A stretch of 64,000 nt of DNA. Origin: Macrolepiota albuminosa. Its lineage: Eukaryota > Basidiomycota > Agaricomycetes > Agaricales > Agaricaceae. Under the pieces are notes generated by a model. It saw only the letters and a list, made by a program, of their open reading frames with translations. It searched no databases and was not told where the DNA came from. The stretch lies in NCBI GenBank assembly GCA_027475525.1, contig JAMWFC010000076.1:108999-172998 (forward strand), given 5' to 3'. Shown here piece by piece: positions 31,601 to 42,957 of the stretch. How positions within the stretch are numbered: the first letter of the stretch is position 1; the number at the start of each line of letters is the position of its first letter. The translations under genes were made by a program, and so were the position numbers.

Positions 31601-32887
31601 TGACAGGTCGTGAGTCCGAAGAGTGTATGCTCCATGGTTCGATGGATCAGACAGGAGAGAAAGATATGATATGAGGGCGGATAGCGCAGCTGGGGCAGTC
31701 GGAAGGGATAGCTCGGCTGTGATGCACTTCTGTTAGTAAAAGCAAAGCCAGGTTGCTCATTCTTACGAATAGTCATCGTTGCATCGGCAGTCGAGGCATC
31801 GGTGACCGCTGAAGGCTGAAGGAGACGTGGTATATTGTCGGCAATATTCTTCGCAGTAAACTCGCCTAAAAGCGGATTAGTCGTAGATTAATTCGGTAGT
31901 GAATTGAATCTCACTAGGCTTTCTCTCAGAAATTACTACTCCGCATCGATCCAAAACAGCTTTGAGCTTATTCAAGTCTATATCCCGATCTTTCGTTCCG
32001 GAAGTTGTGCCTGTGGGGACGATGGCTTCTTTTACTGATAATTGAATGACAAGCGACTGTTATCTGAGTTAGCGGCATTTCTTCAACACAAGTCAAGCTA
32101 GGTAAGACACACCTCGATATTTGAGAAGAGGTCGTTGTCGACAAAGTCTGCAACACCCAGCTGCCTCACACTAGTATCCGCAAACGCGACGCCAACTGTC
32201 CTCAGCTTAGCGCCAGAGGCAGCGGGTGCCGAGGCCAGCTTGATAGCCATAACAATAGGAGCGGACAAGAGATCTGAATCGACGAAGAGAAGGTCCTCGA
32301 CTTCTTGCAGGTTGCCTGGAGAGGCCTGAGCTCTATCACTAACAACACATCGCCGACAACGTCATGACCACGTACCTCTTTTTCTAGTCGAAATTTTGTG
32401 CACTTTTTGCCCTGGCCTGATTCAGGTACCCATATTTCCACTCGAAGTTGCTTTACAGTCAGTGCTTCACGAAGGAGCATTTGTGCAACGGTGACTTTAA
32501 GGGAGACTGTCGGTAAGCCAGCGGCACGACCGCCGTCAGTGCTTCACGAAGGAGCATTTGTGCAACGGTGACTTTAAGGGAGACTGTCGGTAAGCCAGCG
32601 GCACGACCGCCGCCCCGAGGTATTTTATGACAGAGTTAGTGTGGAACGTGTGCTGAGCAACAAAAAGGGCATCCGGGCCATAGGCGGAGTAGAACTCGTC
32701 GGTGCCTGTCCTATGGAAAAGACGTAGCGTTCCTGTTTCTGGTGATTTTGGGGGTAGTTTTGAGAAGAAAGTGACGAAGCCAGGGTCTGTTGTCTGGTCT
32801 AAAACAGGATTGGTATATAAGTCGGAGAATGTGCGTCTGGGATACCTGCAGCATCGTGGTCGCCGTCTTTCTCCCTGCCGTACATGA
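28675..32887 (-). CDS. MSH2: DNA mismatch repair protein MSH2 (multi-exon)
   Basis: MutS homologue; with MSH6 or MSH3 it recognises mismatches in the nucleus. Exon 1 (ATG at 32887) gives [13 protein letters not shown], a 47-bp intron, then [20 protein letters not shown] and [20 protein letters not shown] (mismatch-binding domain). Next are [20 protein letters not shown], the clamp/lever parts ([20 protein letters not shown], about 31550) and the ATPase with Walker [14 protein letters not shown] (about 29830-29870). Then come [20 protein letters not shown], Walker [12 protein letters not shown] (about 29506-29540), [29 protein letters not shown] and [18 protein letters not shown]. The C-terminus is [20 protein letters not shown]. 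About ten or more short introns. The N-terminal exon carries a 77-bp duplication and needs one extra G near 32613; otherwise it looks functional. Confidence 0.95.
32458..32611. repeat. 77-bp tandem duplication (MSH2 exon)
   Basis: Copies 32458-32534 and 32535-32611. Collapsing gives the unbroken minus-strand reading [16 protein letters not shown], as in other MSH2 proteins. Confidence 0.98.
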
Positions 32888-33130
32888 GCGTCATGAGTGA
32901 ACGCGATGTGCGTCACGTCGCGTGATAACTGTCACGTCGGCGCTTAAATTACTTTGATGGGAGGGATTAAACGCTTGCCTAATGGATACAGAAGCACCGC
33001 ATAGCAACGTGCACGACCATTCATCATGTTATCTGACATATCTTGATGAACCAAAGAAGGGGCCATAGCCCAAGCAGGCCTAGGCCATAGCCACGAAGCA
33101 GTGCAGCACAATTTGTCCTTTCCGTCCATC
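32888..33130. promoter_or_regulatory. Divergent promoter between MSH2 and the DUF3433 gene
   Basis: A 243-bp spacer between two start codons on opposite strands. It is rich in CACGTCGCG/GTGACGC-type repeats around 32890-32940 (ACGTCGCGT, TGTCACGTCG). Two ACGT-core sites could be shared upstream elements; this is inferred from position only. Confidence 0.4.
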
Positions 33131-36100
33131 ATGTCCGCAACCCCTTCTCCGCCAACTTCTCATCCTTCGCAATCTCGTGCATCTCCCGAACAAGCTCAAC
33201 CTTCTCGATCTGACGTTTTGCCCTTGCCAAAGGGTGCTTTATCTGTGCCCCCTTCGACGCCAACATTTGTCGTGAGCTCATCCGCTTCACCAGGCTCCAA
33301 GTCCTCACTTTTTGCTTAGAGTCGTTCTCTCGACCCACGATACTCACCTCCTTCCACTCCGTCACAGCCTCTGCTTGATTCAGAGCCATCATCTGACGTG
33401 CAGTTTGTCTCATATCCAAGCTCGACACAAAACGTTCATGCTCAAAGTGAGCTTTGTCTCCCTCATGTGTCCAGTCCTCAATGTAGTACCAAAGCCTCGC
33501 CCGCACTGCTCAATAGCACAGACTCTGGCTGGGTGCCCTGGCCTCTCAGACCCTACTTCTGGGTACCGTTCGTCCTCATCTTGGTAGTTGGTGCTATCGG
33601 ATTGGAAATAGCACTCCACTTTAGCAACAAAAATCAAGGTACGTCAGTAACCATATCGTCATTGACCGAGGCCTGTATCTTCCTTCTAGGCTGGCCTACG
33701 AAGAGGGACATTGGAAGTGAGACGGGGATCCTTCATTACGTCTACGTCAGTTAATTCTCACTTTATACCCCGTCCCCCTGACGCATACCTCTGAATAGAC
33801 TCTACCTCCCGTTGCTGTAGCCGCCATTGTACGTCAGCAGCTATATACGTATTTCGTGTGAAATAACTTTCAAGTTTAGCTAGCCGCGCTATGGACGTGG
33901 ACAGACTTTGAGATTAAAAAGATGCAGGTGCGCTGGCCCGGTCTAATCATCGCTTAAACTTTTTTGACACCCTTCCAGCCATATATTGACCTTGTTCACG
34001 GAGACTCCCCGCCGCACCGGAGTCTGTTGCTAGATTACACCAGAATCAAGTATGTGAAAACTCGTTTCCCTATGGTGTAAAACTTACGTTCCGGTAGTAA
34101 CTTCATCGTATGGTCGAATGCAGCATCCAACAGACATTATCTCGTGGTACTCACCAGTCTTATGGTTCTCCTGTCGCTCTTATTCCAGCCTCTGTCTGCG
34201 GCCCTCCTTTTTGTAAAGGATACTTATTTGCCGTTGCCTGGTATGTCCTGTCGCTCTTATTCCAGCCTCTGTCTGCGGCCCTCCTTTTTGTAAAGGATAC
34301 TTATTTGCCGTTGCCTGGTATGTTACCGGTGTGTTTTATATTAAGTCTCTGTGATGAATACATCGGAAACAGATGTTACGCTTAAAAACCTAGGTGCCAT
34401 CGGACTCAACCAGGACCCCCAGTTCCAGGATTTAACGTGTAAGAGATCTTTCAAATCAGTCTTGGACCATTTCTGATGTTCCGTGTAGCGTTTGTGACAG
34501 CGGCTGGGTTTGCCTCTGCATCTGTGCTGTATAGCCTCCGATCCTTCTTTCATTCATGCCCAATATACTATCGCGCCCTTCGAGGTTAGTTCTTATTCGG
34601 ACAATGTTGTCTTTAGTGAGAAATCTGATTTCTCTATAGTTACCGAGGGACATCGCTCCCAATGGTACCGTGATCGCAAACACCACGGCAGTCAAGAGCG
34701 ACAGTGGATGTCGTCCCGCCCATGTACTAATTTCTATCTTTGTATAAACCATTATATAAATGCTTTAATTAGGTCACCATGATACCAAAGAACGATGGTT
34801 CGGGAGGTTGGACCAATTCTGCAGGTTTGAACAATTGTACTATATCTTGGGCTGTGGAGAAGACAGCTGAACACCTGTTCGGTAAGCGTTATGCTCTCCA
34901 AGTAGCATTGTCACTGGAGAACTGAATTTATCTAGGCGTGGATTTGCCAGATTGCAACTCAGTTCCCACAACTCAGTTTAGTCCAATTGTGTTTTGGTTC
35001 TTCACGTACGTTTAATTCGTCAAATTCTCTTTCTGCGATTAAATAAGAGATCGTAGTTATGAGCCAACTCCAAAGGCATCAGCTACGTTTTGCTTTCCCA
35101 ATATCTCCCTGTGGGACGTCAACGTCAATGTCGACCTTGCAACCGGAAATCTCACAAAAGTGATCGAACTCCATCCGTTTTCATCGTCTTCGAACTTCTC
35201 TTCACTCTCTGCGAACGTCACTGGAGCGCCTCTGTTCGGGCGTGCGTATAATGGCATCCAGTTTAACTTGACGAATCCGGACGAGTTTGTATTGGAGAGA
35301 CAGAACGCAACGAGGATACAGCTCCCGGCCGCTGTGTTCCAGGCAGCCGTGCAGAGTCCTCAGGGTCTCGTTGGAAGCTTTGATGCTGGTAAATTTGTGG
35401 ATCTGTCGTCGGCGGTCTATGTGAGTTTTATTTCTCGAAATGATGGATACAATTCTCATTTCATGGTAATAGACGACGTATTTAACCCTCATTGCCAGGA
35501 ATGTGTACTTCTTACGTACCCAAGAGCTTCTGACAATACAAGTGAAGACGTTCCAGAACCGCGTATGGTTGAGGTATGTGTGTACTTCTTACGTACCCAA
35601 GAGCTTCTGACAATACAAGTGAAGACGTTCCAGAACCGCGTATGGTTGAGGTATGTCAACAGCGTCTCTAATCCTTTATCCTTTTGATTGTATCTATCTA
35701 CTTCAACAGTTCAACTGCCGTCCATCTCCTTGCAGCTGCCATGTTCCTCCTTGCAATTTGTGCTGGCATAGTACACCTTTTTCACCGAGCAGAAAGGCGG
35801 AGATTATGTCTCCGCCATGAGCCTGGTACCATTGCCTCGGCCGTGTCCATTGGGGCACAGACCGGCATGGGCGAGCTTCTTGCAGGACGTCAAGGTCAGG
35901 AGGAGATCAAGGAAGTGCTGTCCAATAAGAAGTTCCGCATTGACCCCCGGACGATGAAGATTATCATGGAGGGAGAAGACGGTTACGAGTTTGCAGCGAG
36001 TCCTATGGATAGGCGCAGATCAGTCTTTGCGGCGTTACAGACACAAGGGATGCTGGGCAAGCGTTTATCTATGTGGTCAAGTCAGAGGCGTCCGTCCGTC

Positions 36101-36133
36101 CCCGATTCGCCGGGCCGCAAGGATAATGTATGA
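33131..36133 (+). CDS. DUF3433-type multi-pass membrane protein
   Basis: A large fungal membrane protein family of unknown role. Start MSATPSPPTSHPSQSRASPE, then a 49-bp intron (33271-33319) to SRSLDPRYSPPSTPSQPLLD. The family signature follows: WPLRPYFWVPFVLILVVGAIG (first membrane helix), IVRQ.. and LAALWTWTDFEIKKMQPYID, LVHGDSPPHRSLLLDYT, RHYLVVLTSLMVLLSLLFQP, then LGAIGLNQDPQFQDL. A long extracellular part with N-glycosylation sites follows, then a last helix (LLAAAMFLLAICAGIVHLF) and a cytoplasmic tail (TGMGELLAGRQGQEEIKEVL..), ending ..SPGRKDNV. 77-bp duplications at 34169 and 35502 break two exons. Exon borders are partly inferred. Confidence 0.85.
34169..34322. repeat. 77-bp tandem duplication (DUF3433 gene, 1)
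   Basis: Copies 34169-34245 and 34246-34322. It doubles the membrane segment LLSLLFQPLSAALLFVKD and shifts the frame. Confidence 0.98.
35502..35655. repeat. 77-bp tandem duplication (DUF3433 gene, 2)
   Basis: Copies 35502-35578 and 35579-35655, in the last part of the extracellular region and an intron border. Confidence 0.97.
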
Positions 36134-36500
36134 GATTGTGGATTAAGTATTGAATGGACTTTGCCTTTCTTTCTTTGACCGGACTATTCATACCTTTCTA
36201 TCTTGCATACCTCGTTGTTCGGCTTCAGTATTTCTTATATGTATATAGAGTTTACACATTCTTGGCGTGTCTACTAACTACATGTGTCCGACTATGGGAA
36301 GAGGATTGAAACTAGCCTGGTGTAATGATGAGCTGGGAAAGCGTGCGGAGGCAGGGACATATGGGTACTTGTAGTTAATAGGAATTCGTGTTTCAGATAT
36401 AATACACTTCACTCATCTTAACCCAACTGCGACCCAGATCATGCATACGACGAACATTACTATTAATTATTACTACATCCTTGTCGACTCTAATCTAGAT
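36134..36500. other. Convergent spacer
   Basis: 3' ends of the DUF3433 gene (+) and the desaturase (-) face each other. No other feature seen. Confidence 0.5.
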
Positions 36501-38496
36501 TTAATCCAATCTGGGAAACTCAATACTGCTGTCCTGCACATTGCCATTCCATCCATTCTCCTTGATTTTCTTCACAGCTCCTTGAGCTACCTCTCGGGCA
36601 GCGACACCCTGTTTGTTCTTGTAGAAGACGATATCACCTTCTTCTTCGACGAACAAGCATTGAGTGAAAGAGCGGTACAAGGCATACCAAGTGGGCTGTT
36701 ACTACAGGTCAAGCTTGAAATACACATACAAGAATTCGCAAAGTACCGTAGAATCGTAGTTGTAATCATCCTTCAAGACAGTCTTGATTGCCTTGGTAAT
36801 CTGGGGTCCGTTATCTGGTTAACAAAGAATAATTAAGATAAACAGTGACACCATAATTGTGGAAGACTGACAGAATGGAGCTTTGATAAAGAAGTCTATC
36901 AAAGACGTTGAATGTCACCCTCATATAGTTAATATTTTTAGAAAACATACGGTGTGCCACATGATCATGTGAGATGTTGTGGAAGAAGAAACGACCACAC
37001 CACCCAAGAAGAGGCCTGTCAACAGTCGCTGCAGCACCCCTAAGGAATGACCATTCTGCTTTCCTATAATGGGGGATCGTGGGGTCTGAGTGGTGCAAAT
37101 ATGTGAACATAACTAGAGTCCAACAGATGGGATATCAGGACAGCATAATACATCTGGTACGAACTTACCAATCCTGTGAGAGATAGCATTCACATTAGTT
37201 GTGTACAGACTTAACGAAATTCAATCGTTAATTACCAGTGATTTGTTAGCTATTTAATGTTGTTAGACGGGCCGAACCAGCGCACTATGGAAAACACACC
37301 AGATAAGGTACCAAGTAGTATTTCAAAACGAGGTAAGGCCCGACATGAGCCATAGCACACAACATTGCGGTTAAACCGATATTCGAAATAATGATGGAGT
37401 TTCCTATAAAAATCGCAGTAAACATCTAAACATCAAATTCTGTCCCAGTCAGATTGCTCACGTTGTTCCGGCTTGAACAGTGGGGAGTTGGGATCGAAGT
37501 GGTTGGTACCGGGAGGGTACATCTTTGATCCCATGATATTACTTGCAAGGTACACCCACCACCCACTTCAGGAAGATGGAATGAATGAACGTCGATTTCT
37601 TCTCGAATCAAAGGGAAAACTCACAATCCTTGCATGATGAACATACGGGCAAGTGTCCAGATCGGAGTTTCCTCAAAAACCTCAGCGTAGTCGAATTTAG
37701 TCGCTTGTTTCTCGGGCGGAAGGTTGTATTCGCTACGGAGGTATGGGACATAATTTTCATCTCGCTCCATTGAGGCGGTTGCTTTCTGTAAGTACATGAA
37801 TGATAGAAAACGTGGATCTATGGTCGAACTCACATGGTGAGCATGATGGGTAGAGCGCCATGCATAATAAGGAATCAGAAGCCACTATACTCAAATCAGC
37901 AATTACATTGATATCTTGCTATTGAAACACACAGTATGAAGAACAAATCCAACAACGTTGTTTACTTTGTTATTGTTAAAGAGGGTACCATGTCCGGCAT
38001 CGTGTCCTGTCATATGATCAGCGAACGACGTCAGTACAAGTTACAGAAAAGAATCATACCCAAGCAGAAAATTCCTGCCCAAACCATGCCCTGAATCCAG
38101 TAGTACATGCACCAGAGGACAACCTTGAAAAGAGCTTTGTTCCATCCAGATGTCACGAAGCCTGAGAAATTCGTGTCTGCCCAAGGCCCGATTAAAGACG
38201 CAAGCTTGAAAAGGAGAAGAGTGAAGGTAATGTCACGGGCAATATAGGTGGCTGCCTTGATTGGATCCTCTAGGAATGAAGGAATCAGCAGGTAATCACG
38301 CATCAAGTAGCTGGTGAGCCTTACTCTTGAAGAGATGCTTCGGTACTACATCATGAATCTCCTTCAATGTCACGGTAGGAGGCGAGAAGGGTTTCTTCAG
38401 CCTTTGCCGCTATTGATCAGTTGAAATGAAAGAGAAACATATGCAGACATACCTCGCCTCATATTCAGGACCGTTGAGACTGATCCCAAAGACCAT
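36501..38496 (-). CDS. Membrane fatty acid desaturase, delta-12 (FAD2-like) type
   Basis: Introduces a double bond into acyl chains in the endoplasmic reticulum, using a di-iron centre held by three His boxes. Exon 1 (ATG at 38496) MVFGISLNGPEYEAR joins, via an acceptor near 38387, LKKPFSPPTVTLKEIHDVVP. Membrane segments follow (ITFTLLLFKLASLIGPW; VVLWCMYYWIQGMVWAGIF). Box 1 is HDAGHG (about 37995), box 2 HHAHH (about 37835), box 3 HVAHH (about 36965). In box 3 the last His codon is split by an intron starting GTATGT, so the apparent HVAHR of the raw frame is only intron read-through. The segment PPGTNHFDPNSPLFKPEQRE is typical. C-terminus FVEEEGDIVFYKNKQGVA. Delta-15 or bifunctional activity cannot be excluded. 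Confidence 0.88.
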
Positions 38497-39891
38497 AACT
38501 GACTTTCTGGAAAGGGAAGAGGTTTGAAAGAAGCCCAAAATCGCAGGCTTCTATAAGTAAGGGGAAACGCGTGTTTATCGGCATCCAAGCGCAGAGTGAA
38601 AGAGATCCATCAATGATGGAAGGTCAACCAAGGGTAAGACATGTCTGTCATTATGGACCAGAGTCCACTTGACGGAGTGGGTTGCATCCTACACTACAAC
38701 ATCTATACTCGCGTCCCCATCTTGAATTACAGATATCGATAGAGGCCCAAGTTACTCCTGAGCTCTTCTGAAAACTGCAGCTGATCGTCATTTGACACTG
38801 GCGGAGCATGAAAGAGTGACTTCGAAGTTGATATCAACGTTTTTAAAGCGGCCGCAATGACCCCATAAGGCGACCATACACAAGTTATGTATATAGCATT
38901 TATACACTTCCTTACATGATGAGAACACTGAGCACAGAAAGAAAAGCTGGATGTGGAGACGCGCTTAAACACAGGACAGACAATGCCTGAGGCCTGAGCG
39001 CTGAGCACTTTCCCATGCATACTCGCTGGAATGATGATGCTTCATTCAACCTTTGTCCACGAATAAGAATGTTTCAAAGAAGAAGAATACATCGCACGAG
39101 CAACATGATGAGATATACATATCCTTTACCACACAAGGTTATTCTCATAGTACGGGCCACGACAGGACGTCCATGGCTGCAGAAGTTTCGAATAGTACTT
39201 TTTACGGCAGCACTTTGCGTCATTTTTTAGGTGCCACGACAGGACGTCCATGGCTGCAGAAGTTTCGAATAGTACTTTTTACGGCAGCACTTTGCGTCAT
39301 TTTTTAGGTGATCAATGCTTTCCAAGTCTGGCGGCCAGTCTACTTTGGTGACAAGAAGATAAGGTCCAAAAAGAGAGGAGGTTGTGGATCACGAGTTCGT
39401 GAATTCATTTCGAAAAATTTCAGTTATTGTAGAGCCGTAGACCAAGGTCGCCAGAGGTTCCATAAGGGCCGGAATCAGAGCGCGCATAGAGGAGACTTGT
39501 GAAAAGAAAGAAAAAACGAGAAAGATCGCAATTACCTGTATTTTCGACATGGAATCTACATTGTTTTGGTGCCTACTAGCTCACTGTCAAGACTGGATTC
39601 TTTGGACCAAGGTGAAAAGACGAGGTAGTCTATGACTACCCGGACTTACTCGGCTTTCAGAGCTTGATAGCTTGTCTACAACTGAGTCGACCCCAGGGCC
39701 AGCGTATCTGAGAATAGTTACGCGTTCCTCAATTTGACAGCTCTGGGTTACTTTATAAGGGTTGTTTGTATTTGAATCTAAAGACATCACCTTTCAAACA
39801 CAACATGGCCTGATCCCATGTTTCTAAGTTACACGTCAAACACATTTCTCCACGACCTCAGGAAACTGTTTTTCTTCACAAAAATCTCACA
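38497..39891. other. Intergenic, 1.4 kb
   Basis: Short ORFs only, none with a recognisable domain or convincing intron structure. It contains one 77-bp duplication (39156-39309). The last few hundred bases should hold the promoter of the GPI-anchored protein gene. Confidence 0.5.
39156..39309. repeat. 77-bp tandem duplication (intergenic)
   Basis: Copies 39156-39232 and 39233-39309, in non-coding sequence, so coding selection plays no part in the length. Confidence 0.98.
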
Positions 39892-41383
39892 ATGCTTCGG
39901 GTTTCTTCCCTTCTCACGCTCATTACTCTCTCTCTCGGCGGCGTCGCCTCTGCTAGCAGTTCTTGTATTGCATTTGACATCTCATGGAATTTGTTAGCTT
40001 TCGGCTTCAATGGAAAGGACTACAATGCTGGTACTCAAGATACATGGGTATCTGGTAAGCGACAAGTACTCCTCGTCCGGTCTCTGCTGACAACCGATTC
40101 GTGGAGGCACTGCTACTGATATTACCACGTCGGGACGCCCGTAAGTCATCGCTCCGCTCATTTGTGGTCCAATAATCAACTTTACATTGCAGCCCTTTTG
40201 ATGGCAGCAATACAACATGTTATCTTTCGCAGGCATGTTCCTAAACTATCTTTGTAATAATATACTCAAGAGAAATTGATGACTACTAGTTCACCAATGC
40301 AATCTATGTTCTCGGTGCCGACGCATCTTCCGCATCCTCTATCCATATCTATGATGCTACTGCAAAATCATGGTCAACTCAATCAGTGAACATTGGATCC
40401 TTTGATCCCAGTTCCTTTACTGCAATCCTAGACCACGATACCAACGTCTTTTGTATAGATCTTCACCTGACACTCAATGTATCCTGCTAACTCCACTGAC
40501 AGACGCACTTTCCAAGGGCGAAATCTTTAATCTAGACATGCAGCTTCTAAAAGCTGCCAATTCTACTTCCTTGACGTGGAATGATGTCCAGTCCTCTGGT
40601 TTTGGCGCTGATTACCAGCCTGTAATGGCTCTTGCCCAAAATCACATACATTTCCTCGATGTTCCTGGTGTCGACGCTGGCAGTGCGAAAATCTTTGTAA
40701 TTCACTGTGTGTTAGTTTTGTCAGTTTTGTCGCCTGTTTGTTGATAGGTTTCAGTCTCATTTATGCAACCTGAACCTCAACTATATGGCAAGTTTCCAGC
40801 TACACATGGACAGGCTACTTCCTTTTTCATGGAATCCGGTGTACGTTTTCTTTCCTTTGTTTCAAACCTACGTTCACCGTTTTTGTTTTTTAGGTTCAAC
40901 AAGAGTTTGCATTCATTCCTGATGACGGTTCAGCGACATACGTGATTAACGTCGAGGTAGTTTGATTTTATTCGTTGGCTACCGGCTTGTTCACTCTTCT
41001 TTTCGTAGAAAAATTCTACCAAGACCCTTCCAGGACCGTCCATCAAAGATTCCTTGGCCAAATACTTTGCGTCCACCGACTCACTTGTCCAATTGAGCTC
41101 CTCTGGTTCTGTCTCGTACTTACCGTATAGTGCTAATTCTACTTCTGCATCTCCTTCGACCTCGTGGAGTACCGTGAGCAAGCTTCCCATGGCATCATCG
41201 TCTTCAAGCACATTGCCAGGAGCCAGCAGTGCCTCGGGGTCGAACACAGAGAAAGGCCCAGCAGCCACTGGAACTACATCATCGGGCAGTAATAAAGATA
41301 ATGGTGTTCTGCCGATGTCTGTTCCTGTGAGTTGGGGTGTTAGTGGCCTGGTCACGTTTGCGTTTGCCGCATTCTTTCTCTAG
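39892..41383 (+). CDS. Secreted GPI-anchored protein, probable propeller-like ectodomain
   Basis: Start MLRVSSLLTLITLSLGGVAS, a clear signal peptide (cleavage after about residue 22). Introns of about 50 bp lead to exons giving GRPPFDGSNTTCYLSQ, FTNAIYVLGADASSASSIHI, TAKSWSTQSVNIGSFDPSSF and DYQPVMALAQNHIHFLDVPG. The repeated aromatic/W strands suggest a kelch-like fold, but I cannot name the family. The C-terminal 110 residues are Ser/Thr/Gly-rich and end in a hydrophobic tail (SWGVSGLVTFAFAAFFL) preceded by small residues, a GPI attachment signal. The likely place is the outer plasma membrane or cell wall. Confidence 0.78.
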
Positions 41384-41695
41384 TTTGCATCTACGTCAAT
41401 GGGACAGGACTACTACTTGCATTTGGAACTTTTGATACCTTTCAATATTCATAGTACCCTCGTACAAGAATTTCTATGTCCAGTCTATCGTTTGCATTCT
41501 TATGTAATGTGCCGGATTACATAGATAAGATTCGAACGCAATCACATGACTTACAGGTTACTAACAACACGTGACTCACGATTTCCAGATCGCGGACACA
41601 CTTTTTGTTCACCTTAGAAAGTCTGCCACCAGTCACGCAGAAATCGACCTCTTCTTTTTCTAACGCCTCTTCTTATTTCTCACATCCGCGTCTCG

Positions 41696-42321
41696 ATGAC
41701 TGGACACTTAGATTCTTCATTATCGTCCCTTTCTAACAATGATTCACCAACTCAGATTGAAGATTGGGATCGCTCCTTAATTATTTCCGATGTGGAATCT
41801 TCATCATGTCCACTTTCACAACCGCCTTCGAAAAAAACACCTCGGAACTCTATCGTTTTTCCTGTGGACAGTGATACCACCCCTGGTCGCACGCGAGCAA
41901 TCACAATGGAAGGCTCAACCAGAGGAGAGAGGTCTTTGAGCGAACTTCTGAGGCTGCATGCGCAAAAGGGCACAGACGTCAAGTATAGTGCAGAGGAAGC
42001 TTTACAAGTTGCCGAGGTCCTGGGTCAATGGGTAAGCTGTGTTCTTGACTCCTTCATATCGGATCCCTTCGCCGAATCATATCCTCTTTTGTCTCCGTTC
42101 TTCTTTTATTGCTGTTTGAATGCGTCTTATTCATCAATTCATGCTAGATCAATGCATCCTCGTCGCCGTATGAGAGTGAAGACGACTTTTTTACCAGATC
42201 CCATGACGATTTGTTAGTACCAAGCAAGAGTATTCCCTTGTTTCCATCAGCAATAAGGCCAAGAGGTCAAAGTGAGAGCGCAAACTCACGACCTACAAGT
42301 TCGACTGGCTTTGCTCAGTGA
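41696..42321 (+). CDS. Small Ser-rich hypothetical protein
   Basis: Start MTGHLDSSLSSLSNNDSPTQ; exon 1 ends at ..LGQW before GTAAGCTG, and exon 2 opens INASSSPYESEDDFFTRSHD after CATGCTAG. The stop is at 42319. The central helix RSLSELLRLHAQKGTDVKYS followed by AEEALQVAEVLGQW looks conserved; the rest is disordered. No function known to me. The 77-bp duplication at 42290 begins in its last codons, so the true C-terminus should be checked. Confidence 0.6.
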
Positions 42322-42443
42322 TTTTGACTCGACCTTTCCCAGTCTCCGTCGCCTCTACCGACTCAAGACCTACAAGTTCGACTGGCTTTGCTCAGTGATT
42401 TTGACTCGACCTTTCCCAGTCTCCGTCGCCTCTACCGACTCAA
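42290..42443. repeat. 77-bp tandem duplication (end of small gene)
   Basis: Copies 42290-42366 and 42367-42443, over the stop codon of the small Ser-rich protein. Confidence 0.98.
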
Positions 42444-42957
42444 TTCTGTGCTGCTGGACTGCATCGTATATCACACCATTCACACCATCACACCATTCCC
42501 TTTTTGCTCCGATCCGCCCTTGGTTTACTAACCCATTTTCCTGTGACGACCTCTTACGACCTTTTACGACCTTTTAACGCTTGTCATGATCCAATACGAC
42601 AGTAACCTTACACACAATACCTTATTTCGACCCTATCGTATTCGTATCGGAATTGGGACTTTTTATGGATGGATTCTTAAGTAAACAAACTCGTAGATCT
42701 GACTTGACCTTGACCTTGTAATTTCCTACGAGAGAGTTGGTTTTTGTGAGAAGATGACGACATTATCTTGCTCAATAAACGTTACTCCTCGTGATGTGAC
42801 AGACGTGTCAACGTCGAAAAATGTGAATGCTTTGTTCTTCGTTTCGTCCTCCTATATTATACACCAGCCTCTCACGTTATTAGCAACTTTTACCTGTAAA
42901 TAACCAATTTTGGCCTGCGGTTTATTTGACTGCCTCAAGTGCTGAGCTTGACTACCC
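42444..42957. other. Intergenic, upstream of Rap1-like gene
   Basis: No ORF of note. Repeated ACGACCTTTTACGACC-type text near 42543-42575. It should hold the 3' UTR of the previous gene and the next promoter. Confidence 0.45.

Noticed and set aside
32888..33130. Strong regulatory motif call in the MSH2 divergent promoter
   Set aside because: ACGT-containing words are present, but without expression data or conservation no named site can be supported.
36940..36980. Loss of the third His box in the desaturase (HVAHR)
   Set aside because: The Arg codon contains an intron donor (C|GTATGT); the second His is completed by the next exon.
38997..39502. Small ORFs between desaturase and GPI protein genes as genes
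   Set aside because: No domain, no intron structure, and the longest one owes its length to a 77-bp duplication.
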